A model generated the notes under the pieces. It was not told the DNA's origin, made no database searches, and saw nothing but the letters and a program-made list of their open reading frames with translations. Positions 57,062 to 64,000 of a DNA stretch of 64,000 nt are shown here, one piece after another (the first letter of the stretch is position 1; every line of letters begins with the position of its first letter). The position numbers and the translations under genes are program-made. Source of the stretch: Maribacter sp. ACAM166 (GTDB lineage: Bacteria; Bacteroidota; Bacteroidia; Flavobacteriales; Flavobacteriaceae); assembly GCF_005771495.1 (NCBI RefSeq), contig NZ_VAUW01000002.1, positions 1-64,000 of the forward strand, in the 5' to 3' direction.

Positions 57062-59194
57062 TTATGCTGTTATTCCTTTTGCTGCCTTGATAACTACTTC
57101 TGATATATTAGAAGGAGTCTCGGCATAATGTGAAAATTCCATTGTTGAGGTTGCACGTCCAGAAGACAATGTTCTTAGCGACGTAACATATCCAAACATT
57201 TCAGATAATGGCACAGTACCTTTTACAACTTTAGCACCAGCCCTATCACTCATGTCACCAATAGTACCTCTTCGTCTGTTCAAATCCCCTACGATATCAC
57301 CCATATTCTCTTCTGGAGTAATAACCTCTAATTTCATTATTGGCTCCATAATTACAGCGCCGGAAGCTTTACCTGCAGCTTTATAACCCATTTTCGCCGC
57401 CAATTCAAAAGAAATAGCATCAGAATCCACAGCATGAAAAGAACCATCCTTAAGAACAATTTTCATTGTATCCATTTCATATCCAGCCAAAGGTCCATTT
57501 TGCATTGCAGTTTTAAACCCTTTTTCAATAGATGGTATAAATTCTTTTGGAATACGACCACCTTTTATCTGATCTACAAACTGAAGTCCATCTCCTTCAA
57601 AATCTTCATCCACAGGACCCATTTCAAATACAATGTCCCCAAATTTACCACGACCACCAGATTGCTTTTTATAGGTCTCCCTATGTGCCGCAGTCTTAGT
57701 TAATGATTCCTTATACTCCACTTGAGGTTCTCCTTGGTTTACTTCAACCTTAAATTCCCTTCTTAAACGATCCACAATTATATCTAAATGAAGTTCGCCC
57801 ATTCCAGAAATAATTGTCTGCCCTGAAGCTTCATCGGTCTTAACTTGAAAAGTAGGATCCTCTTCGGTCAATTTAGACAAGGCCATACCCAATTTATCAA
57901 CATCTGCCTTAGTCTTAGGCTCAACAGCTATACCTATTACTGGTTCAGGAAAATTCATGCTTTCCAAAACAATTGGATGCTTTTCATCAGACAAAGTATC
58001 ACCAGTTTTGATGTCTTTAAATCCAACTGCCGCTCCAATATCACCAGCCTCGATATAATCGATGGCATTCTGCTTATTAGAGTGCATCTGATAAATTCGA
58101 GAGATACGCTCCTTTTTACCTGAACGGTTATTCAAAATATAAGAACCTGCATCTAAACGACCTGAATATGTTCTAAAAAAGGCTAATCGACCCACGAATG
58201 GATCCGTTGCAATTTTAAAAGCTAAAGCAGCAAAAGGCTCCTTTACATTAGGTCTACGTTTTTCAACAGCTCCAGTATCTGGATTGGTTCCTTCTATCGC
58301 CTCTTTATCCATTGGCGAAGGCAAGTATCTACAAACTGCATCCAATAAAAACTGAACCCCCTTATTCTTAAAGGAAGAACCACAAATCATAGGTATAATT
58401 GCACGATCCATAACAGCAGCTCTTAAAGCCGCATGCACTTCATCTTCCGATATAGAATCTTCGTCTTCGAAGAATTTCTCCATCAATTCCTCATCATATT
58501 CCGCAACAGCTTCAATCAAGGCAGCTCTATACTCCTTAACCTCAGCCTTCATTTCTTCTGGTATATCAACTACATCAAAAGTTGCTCCGAAACCTTCATC
58601 ATGCCATACAATTGCTCTGTTCTTCGCCAAATCAACGATACCTCTAAAATCAGATTCATCACCAATTGGTAATACAATAGGAACTGCATTAGAACCAAGC
58701 ATTTCTTTAACCTGCTTACACACCATAAGAAAGTTTGAACCTTGACGATCCATCTTATTCACAAATCCAATTCTTGGAACCTTATAGTTATCAGCTAATC
58801 TCCAGTTAGTCTCAGATTGTGGCTCAACACCATCAACCGCGCTAAAAAGGAAAACCAAACCATCCAAAACACGTAATGAACGATTCACCTCTACAGTAAA
58901 ATCAACATGTCCTGGAGTATCAATAATATTAAAATGATAATCCATTGCTTCAGCAGTAGGCTCACCATTCTCTTTCGGGAATTTCCATTCACAGGTAGTT
59001 GCTGCAGAAGTAATAGTTATACCTCTCTCCTGTTCCTGCTCCATCCAATCCATAGTGGCAGCACCATCATGAACCTCCCCTATTTTATGACTAACACCCG
59101 TATAAAAAAGTATACGCTCTGTTGTAGTGGTTTTACCAGCATCAATATGAGCCGCAATACCTATATTTCTTGTATATTTTAAATCTCTTGCCAT
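57062..59194 (-). CDS. fusA: Elongation factor G
   Basis: The 710-residue translational GTPase moves tRNA and mRNA during elongation. It has the P-loop [15 protein letters not shown] (about 15), the switch-[14 protein letters not shown] (about 91), NKMD (about 145) and the domain IV region with [21 protein letters not shown]. It starts 6 bp after rpsG. Confidence 0.98.
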   Translation of the reverse strand: MARDLKYTRNIGIAAHIDAGKTTTTERILFYTGVSHKIGEVHDGAATMDWMEQEQERGITITSAATTCEWKFPKENGEPTAEAMDYHFNIIDTPGHVDFTVEVNRSLRVLDGLVFLFSAVDGVEPQSETNWRLADNYKVPRIGFVNKMDRQGSNFLMVCKQVKEMLGSNAVPIVLPIGDESDFRGIVDLAKNRAIVWHDEGFGATFDVVDIPEEMKAEVKEYRAALIEAVAEYDEELMEKFFEDEDSISEDEVHAALRAAVMDRAIIPMICGSSFKNKGVQFLLDAVCRYLPSPMDKEAIEGTNPDTGAVEKRRPNVKEPFAALAFKIATDPFVGRLAFFRTYSGRLDAGSYILNNRSGKKERISRIYQMHSNKQNAIDYIEAGDIGAAVGFKDIKTGDTLSDEKHPIVLESMNFPEPVIGIAVEPKTKADVDKLGMALSKLTEEDPTFQVKTDEASGQTIISGMGELHLDIIVDRLRREFKVEVNQGEPQVEYKESLTKTAAHRETYKKQSGGRGKFGDIVFEMGPVDEDFEGDGLQFVDQIKGGRIPKEFIPSIEKGFKTAMQNGPLAGYEMDTMKIVLKDGSFHAVDSDAISFELAAKMGYKAAGKASGAVIMEPIMKLEVITPEENMGDIVGDLNRRRGTIGDMSDRAGAKVVKGTVPLSEMFGYVTSLRTLSSGRATSTMEFSHYAETPSNISEVVIKAAKGITA

Positions 59195-59200
59195 TTCTGA

Positions 59201-59677
59201 TTAGAATCTAAAGTGAGAGAATGCTTTGTTTGCTTCAGCCATTTTGTGTGTATCAGTTCTTTTCTTAACCGCCGCACCTTCTTCTTTGGCCGCTGCTAAA
59301 ATTTCCCCTGCCAATTTCTGAGACATACCTTTCTCATTACGCTTTCTAGAATAACTAATCAACCACTTCATTGCTGTTGATATTTTTCTGTCTGGCCTAA
59401 TCTGCATTGGAATCTGAAACGTAGCTCCACCTACTCTTCTACTTCTAACCTCTACATGAGGCATTACATTACTTAATGCATCTTTCCATAGCTCTAAAGC
59501 CGTTTTCTCCTCATCGGTCTTTTTAGCATCTACGATATCAATTGCATCGTAAAATACGCTAAATGCGACTGATTTTTTACCATCCCACATCATCATATTA
59601 ACGAAACGTGTTACCAATTGATCGTGAAATCTTGGATCTGGTAAAAGTGGTCTTTTCTTTGCCTGTCTTTTTCTCAT
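59201..59677 (-). CDS. rpsG: 30S ribosomal protein S7
   Basis: The 158-residue protein has [17 protein letters not shown] at the start and LEVR-type sequence [27 protein letters not shown] (about 72-98). S7 nucleates the 30S head. It follows rpsL after 23 bp. Confidence 0.98.
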   Translation of the reverse strand: MRKRQAKKRPLLPDPRFHDQLVTRFVNMMMWDGKKSVAFSVFYDAIDIVDAKKTDEEKTALELWKDALSNVMPHVEVRSRRVGGATFQIPMQIRPDRKISTAMKWLISYSRKRNEKGMSQKLAGEILAAAKEEGAAVKKRTDTHKMAEANKAFSHFRF

Positions 59678-59700
59678 TACTTCCTTTTAAACAAGTTTAA

Positions 59701-60075
59701 TTACTTCTTAGGTCTTTTTGCACCATACTTGGATCTACGTTGTGTTCTACCGGCCACACCTGCTGTGTCCAATGCACCACGTACAATATGATACCTAACC
59801 CCTGGTAAATCTTTAACTCTTCCGCCTCTTACTAATACTATCGAGTGCTCTTGTAAATTGTGTCCTTCTCCTGGAATGTAAGCGTTAACTTCTTTACCAT
59901 TAGTTAACCGAACCCTTGCTACTTTTCTCATAGCTGAATTTGGTTTCTTTGGCGTTGTAGTATAAACACGTGTACAAACACCTCTTCTTTGAGGACACGA
60001 ATCCAAAGCAGCCGATTTACTCTTCTTAGTAATCGTCTCTCTTCCTATTCGTACTAATTGTGATATTGTTGGCAT
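59701..60075 (-). CDS. rpsL: 30S ribosomal protein S12
   Basis: The 124-residue protein begins [24 protein letters not shown] and has [13 protein letters not shown] and [13 protein letters not shown]. The two lysine positions linked to streptomycin resistance carry the wild-type lysine. It is the first gene of the supercluster and follows an excellent consensus promoter. Confidence 0.98.
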   Translation of the reverse strand: MPTISQLVRIGRETITKKSKSAALDSCPQRRGVCTRVYTTTPKKPNSAMRKVARVRLTNGKEVNAYIPGEGHNLQEHSIVLVRGGRVKDLPGVRYHIVRGALDTAGVAGRTQRRSKYGAKRPKK

Positions 60076-60116
60076 ACTATAATGATATATAAATTTACCC
60101 CTACTTTAAGGGTCGG

Positions 60117-60146
60117 CAAATGTAGTGATATTTCAGAATAATTCAA
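60117..60146 (-). promoter_or_regulatory. Consensus Bacteroidota promoter of the ribosomal supercluster
   Basis: On the minus strand TTG (60144-60146), a 19-bp spacer and TACATTTG (60117-60124) match TTG-N19-TAnnTTTG exactly. The rpsL ATG is 41 bp past the -7 box, and a small CCCT/AGGG hairpin lies in the leader. Confidence 0.85.
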
Positions 60147-60414
60147 ACCTTGGTCGATTTATTTTCGTTTTTTTTTCAACCCTTTCCAAAATACCCAAAG
60201 TAAGGCCTAAATAATTTGTTCTATAACTGTGTTCATCTAAAAAGACCTTCAACCTTAAAACTTTATGGAAAACGCCAGAAAAGGTATATTTCATTGATAA
60301 ATTATTAAATTCACAATATTCGTATATTAAAATTATATAACTTAAAACAAGAACAGTGTTTTATCTGTAACTGACAATTCACAGGCACCTCCTTAAAATT
60401 TTATTAAAATTAAC
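60147..60414. other. AT-rich intergenic region between rpsL and susC promoters
   Basis: The space from rpsL to susC is nearly 400 bp and holds the two promoters at its ends. I see no coding frame, tRNA or repeat in the part between them. Confidence 0.6.
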
Positions 60415-60445
60415 TTGCTTTATTAACTGTTTATTGTGAAGTTTG
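60415..60445 (+). promoter_or_regulatory. Candidate promoter of the susCD operon
   Basis: TTG (60415-60417), a 20-bp spacer and GAAGTTTG (60438-60445) match the Bacteroidota consensus with one base off in the -7 box. The ATG follows 27 bp later. Confidence 0.5.
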
Positions 60446-60472
60446 TACCTAGCTAATTCAAATAATTTAAAA

Positions 60473-63400
60473 ATGAGAACAAAACTAAATGGATTGTTAA
60501 CGCTACTTTTAGCGTTAGTTGTGCATATTTCTTTTGCACAACAAAAAACAGTATCCGGTACGGTTACTGATCAAGGAGGGCTTCCTTTGCCTGGAGTTAA
60601 CATTGTAGTACAGGGTACCACGACCGGTACCCAAACAGATTTTGATGGAAATTATTCCATTGCTGCCTCTCAAGGGCAAACCTTACTAGTTACCTATATT
60701 GGTCAAAAAGCCGTCAGCAAATTAGTTGGTGCCGGTAATACGATTAATATACAAATGCAGGAAGATGCCCAGGCGTTAGAGGAAGTAATTGTTACTGCTC
60801 AAGGCATTAAAAGAGAGAAAAAATCTCTTGGTTATGCTGTATCTTCTGTAGGAGAAGAAGATTTAGAACAAAGAGCTGAAGGTGACGTTGGTAGAGTCCT
60901 TAACGGTAAAGCTTCTGGGGTGCTGATTAACGCATCTAGTGGTGTTTCAGGTTCTGCAACGAACATTATTATTCGTGGATTCACCTCTATTTCCGGTTCT
61001 AACCAACCTTTATTTATTGTAGATGGTGTTCCTTTTGCTTCTGATACGAACAATCAAGGTGATGCCATTGATGGTAATGTTGGTTCTAGTAGATTTTTGG
61101 ATTTAGATCCAAACAACATTGCTAATGTAAACGTGTTAAAAGGTTTGGCTGCGGCTAACCTATATGGTACTGCTGGTAGAAACGGTGTAATATTAATTAC
61201 TACCAAGGCTGGATCAACTGGATCAGGAAAGAGAAAATCAGAAATTACAGTTAGTTCTTCACTTTTCTTTAACCAAATTTCCACTTTACCTGATTACCAA
61301 AACCAATATGGTGGTGGATTTGATCAAGCTTATGGAGCTTTCTTTAGTAACTGGGGTCCTGATTTCAACATTGACAGCCCTAATAGCTTTGGATCTGTTT
61401 ATGCAGGTACAACTTCTGATGGTACGCTTTTAATCAATCATCCTTATTCGGTAAATGCCGGTGTAAGTGCAGCTTTTCCGGAATTTCAAGGTGCTTCTTA
61501 CGAATTTAAACCATATCAAGGTGTTCAGGATTTCTTCCGTACAGGTACTGTTACTAACAATTCTGTGAATGCATCAGGAAGTTCAGAGGATGGAAAAATA
61601 TCTTACAACGCTAGTGTTGGTAATTTAAGGGATGAAGGATTTACCCCTGGAAACAAACTACAACGGACTACTATAAGTGTTGGTGGTAAAGCTGAATTAA
61701 GTAATAGGTTTACCGTTAATGGAACGATGAACTTCACGAAGAGTGATGTAAAATCACCGCCAATTGCTGCGAGTTTAGGAAATGGTTCAACCGGTGATGG
61801 ATCTTCTATCTTTGGTCATTTGTTCTTTACCCCTAGAAGTATCGATTTAATGGGTCTTCCTTTTCAAAGCCCTACGGATGGTAGAAGTGTATACTATAGA
61901 GGTGGTAATGATATTCAAAACCCTCGATGGACTGCAGCAAATGCATTCGCAAATCAAGTAACGAATAGAGTATTTGGTAGTACACAATTCACGTATAAAA
62001 TAAGTGACAATATCAACGCATTCTGGAGAACAGGCTTAGATTTCTATACAGAACGTAACGAAATAGGTCAAAACAAAGGTGGAGCGGAAGGCTACATTCA
62101 AGGTAGGTACGAAACGTTTGATAATAAAAACACTATTTGGGATCATACGGTACAAATAAATGGTATGTGGCAATTATCTGAAAAGTTAGACATGAACGTC
62201 AACTTAGGTGCTACCTCTAGAAGAACAGAATTTTCTAGACAAGGGGTCACGAGTGATCAACAGTCTATATTCAATGTTTTTAAACATTATAATTTTGCTA
62301 CACAAGCACCTATTCAATTTGATCAAGTTCAAAACATTATGGGGGTTTATGCCCAAGCAGAATTTGGATATGATAATTTTGCATATTTAACATTGGCTGC
62401 AAGAAATGATTGGGTTTCCAATTTTATTGAAAATTCAATAACGTACCCTTCTGCGAGTTTATCTATATTACCTACCGCTCTTATCGACGGTTTACAATCG
62501 CAAAACGGACTTAATTTCTTGAAATTAAGAGCTGGTTACGGTACCTCTGCAGGTTTCTTCGGCGGTTACCCAGTAGCGAATACTGCGACGTTAGATACTA
62601 GAGAATTTTTGAAAGACGGTACGTTAGTTTCCTCAATTACTGTGGATGATGAATTGGCAAATCCAGGTCTTAGCCCAGAATTGTTACGAGAAATTGAATT
62701 TGGTTTAGAGACAAGATTATTCGGAAACAGAGTATCCCTAGATCTTTCAGTCTATAAGAAAACTACAACCGATTTAATTTCAGAACAACCATTAGATCCA
62801 TCATCTGGGTATACTACAACAGTTACCAATATTGGTGAGGTTCAAGTGAGAGGTATTGAAGCTGATTTAGGGGTGACCTTATTTCGTAACGATAACCCAG
62901 GAGGTTTCAACTGGAATTTAAACTCAAACTTTACTGCTGATGAATCTACCGTTATTGATTTAGGTCAAGACACAGATAACATTAACATAGGTGGCTTATT
63001 CTCTGACCTTTCAAACTTTGCTGTACCAAATAGACCTTTTGGTGTCATTCTTGGTAGTAGAGTGTTAAGAGATGATAATGGTAACCGAGTAGTTGCCAGT
63101 ACAGGTAGTTTTGTTGAAGAAAATGGTTTATTTGAAATCGGTGATCCTAATGCCGATTGGAGACTTAACGTAAGTAATGGATTTTCCTTTAAAAACTTCT
63201 CATTCAACTTTGACATCTCCTACAGACATGGTGGTGATGTATACTCGAACACTATTTCTGCACTTGTAGGTAGAGGTTTAACGACAGACACGCAAGATCG
63301 TGTATCTACGTTTATCTTACCAGGTGTTAAAGCAGATGGTTCTGTAAATGACATTCAAATCAACAACTCTGATTATTATTTCAGTAACGTTGCTTTTGGA

Positions 63401-63679
63401 CCTAGTGAATTACAGGTATATGATGGGAGTACACTTCGTTTAAGAGAACTTAGATTAGGATACTCTGTACCAAGCAAATCACTTGAGCAAACCCCATTCG
63501 GATCATTAAGCTTTACATTGAGTGGACAAAACCTTTGGTTTAAAGGTCTCAATACACCTGATGGAATTAATTTTGATCCAGAAAATCTTGGAGTTGGTGT
63601 AGGTAATGCCTTAGGGTTTGACTTTATCAACAGTCCAGGTTCTGTACGATACGGTATGTCAGTAAAAGCAACATTCTAA
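60473..63679 (+). CDS. SusC/RagA family TonB-linked outer membrane protein
   Basis: From ATG 60473 the protein has 1068 residues; a TTG start at 60443 would add ten residues ahead of a good signal peptide and is unlikely. The order is signal peptide (ending HISFAQQ), carboxypeptidase-regulatory-like domain (SGTVTDQGGLPLPGVNIVV and TDFDGNYSI, about 25-100), SusC plug (VTAQGIKREKKSLGYAV, then IIIRGFTSISGSNQPLFIVDG) and a 22-strand barrel ending VKATF. With SusD it imports a large nutrient, often a glycan or peptide, across the outer membrane. No glycoside hydrolase or regulator is within the window, so the nutrient cannot be named. Confidence 0.95.
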   Translation: MRTKLNGLLTLLLALVVHISFAQQKTVSGTVTDQGGLPLPGVNIVVQGTTTGTQTDFDGNYSIAASQGQTLLVTYIGQKAVSKLVGAGNTINIQMQEDAQALEEVIVTAQGIKREKKSLGYAVSSVGEEDLEQRAEGDVGRVLNGKASGVLINASSGVSGSATNIIIRGFTSISGSNQPLFIVDGVPFASDTNNQGDAIDGNVGSSRFLDLDPNNIANVNVLKGLAAANLYGTAGRNGVILITTKAGSTGSGKRKSEITVSSSLFFNQISTLPDYQNQYGGGFDQAYGAFFSNWGPDFNIDSPNSFGSVYAGTTSDGTLLINHPYSVNAGVSAAFPEFQGASYEFKPYQGVQDFFRTGTVTNNSVNASGSSEDGKISYNASVGNLRDEGFTPGNKLQRTTISVGGKAELSNRFTVNGTMNFTKSDVKSPPIAASLGNGSTGDGSSIFGHLFFTPRSIDLMGLPFQSPTDGRSVYYRGGNDIQNPRWTAANAFANQVTNRVFGSTQFTYKISDNINAFWRTGLDFYTERNEIGQNKGGAEGYIQGRYETFDNKNTIWDHTVQINGMWQLSEKLDMNVNLGATSRRTEFSRQGVTSDQQSIFNVFKHYNFATQAPIQFDQVQNIMGVYAQAEFGYDNFAYLTLAARNDWVSNFIENSITYPSASLSILPTALIDGLQSQNGLNFLKLRAGYGTSAGFFGGYPVANTATLDTREFLKDGTLVSSITVDDELANPGLSPELLREIEFGLETRLFGNRVSLDLSVYKKTTTDLISEQPLDPSSGYTTTVTNIGEVQVRGIEADLGVTLFRNDNPGGFNWNLNSNFTADESTVIDLGQDTDNINIGGLFSDLSNFAVPNRPFGVILGSRVLRDDNGNRVVASTGSFVEENGLFEIGDPNADWRLNVSNGFSFKNFSFNFDISYRHGGDVYSNTISALVGRGLTTDTQDRVSTFILPGVKADGSVNDIQINNSDYYFSNVAFGPSELQVYDGSTLRLRELRLGYSVPSKSLEQTPFGSLSFTLSGQNLWFKGLNTPDGINFDPENLGVGVGNALGFDFINSPGSVRYGMSVKATF

Positions 63680-63690
63680 AAAATAAAAAA

Positions 63691-64000
63691 ATGAAAATAT
63701 TTATTAAAAACGTAGTTCTAACATTATTCTCCGCAGGGCTTGTCCTTTCGTGTGAGACTACTGAACTGAATTTGATTACTGACCCAAATGCGGTTAGTCC
63801 AGAGCAAGCAACACCAGACTTTTATCTGAATCGTGTGCAAGAAGAATTCGCTCGATTCAATGATGCCTTTGGCACCAATGGATCTGAATTAACTAGAATG
63901 GAAAGCATGCAAACTCGTTTGTATCAGCAAGCATACTCCCCAGCGGGACAAGATGCAGAATGGCAATTTGCTTATTCTTCCATGTTAACGGATATCGGAG
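63691..64000 (+). CDS. SusD/RagB-like lipoprotein, 3' end beyond the window
   Basis: The first 103 residues are visible. They include a lipoprotein signal with LVLSCETTEL (Cys about 21) and the SusD-like start LNLITDPNAVSPEQATPDFYLN, which recalls the SusD/RagB family. It starts 11 bp after the susC stop, so it is the ligand-binding partner of that receptor. The gene is cut by the window edge. Confidence 0.88.
   Translation, partial: MKIFIKNVVLTLFSAGLVLSCETTELNLITDPNAVSPEQATPDFYLNRVQEEFARFNDAFGTNGSELTRMESMQTRLYQQAYSPAGQDAEWQFAYSSMLTDIG

Noticed and set aside
60443-60472. Ten-residue extension of SusC from TTG
   Set aside because: It would place polar residues before a complete signal peptide and overlaps the -7 box.

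Overview
The window comes from a low-GC marine member of the Flavobacteriaceae (Bacteroidota). The evidence is the SusC/SusD pair, an FecR/TonB-receptor set with a DUF4974-type anti-sigma factor, promoters that fit the Bacteroidota consensus TTG-N19-TAnnTTTG, a Met-tuned green proteorhodopsin, r-proteins S14 and L36 without zinc ligands, and few Shine-Dalgarno sequences. I see no rRNA, tRNA, CRISPR array, prophage or intact insertion sequence.

Layout. Positions 1-9,500 hold housekeeping and accessory genes: a truncated dicarboxylate symporter, a GT39-type membrane glycosyltransferase, a YkgJ cysteine-cluster protein, a methyltransferase, a zincin lipoprotein, queE, a HerA-like ATPase with a small lipoprotein, an alpha/beta hydrolase and a VOC protein. 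Positions 9,600-15,060 (minus strand) carry an aldo/keto reductase, two esterase-type hydrolases, a DUF2306 membrane protein and a PAS histidine kinase. A 54-residue lipoprotein (15,369-15,533) faces a decayed M13 metallopeptidase gene with several independent lesions (15,558-17,607). ffh and folD follow.

The centre (20,200-27,900) is the most interesting part. It has a large repeat-containing acidic lipoprotein, a divergent ECF sigma factor, an FecR anti-sigma factor and a FecA-like (STN-containing) TonB receptor, then blh (beta-carotene cleavage to retinal) and proteorhodopsin. A 37-base block starting with GTAGGGTATT lies upstream of both the lipoprotein gene and fecR, on opposite strands. 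I read it as a candidate promoter for the local sigma factor, which would put the lipoprotein in the same regulon as the receptor. blh and proteorhodopsin diverge from 53 bp that contain a nested dyad.

Positions 28,000-42,900 carry argS, a two-gene DUF2867-SDR operon, a periplasmic molybdenum hydroxylase operon with its own cytochrome c, two guanidino-group-modifying enzymes (CtlX and an arginine deiminase relative), gltA, glycogen synthase, eno and carA. Positions 42,945-60,075 are the complete str-S10-spc-alpha ribosomal supercluster on the minus strand (rpsL to rplQ), driven by an excellent consensus promoter and ended by a hairpin terminator. Two gaps in the otherwise tight array (rpsJ-rplC and rpsK-rpsD) may hold regulatory RNA. 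The right edge is a SusC gene and the start of its SusD partner.
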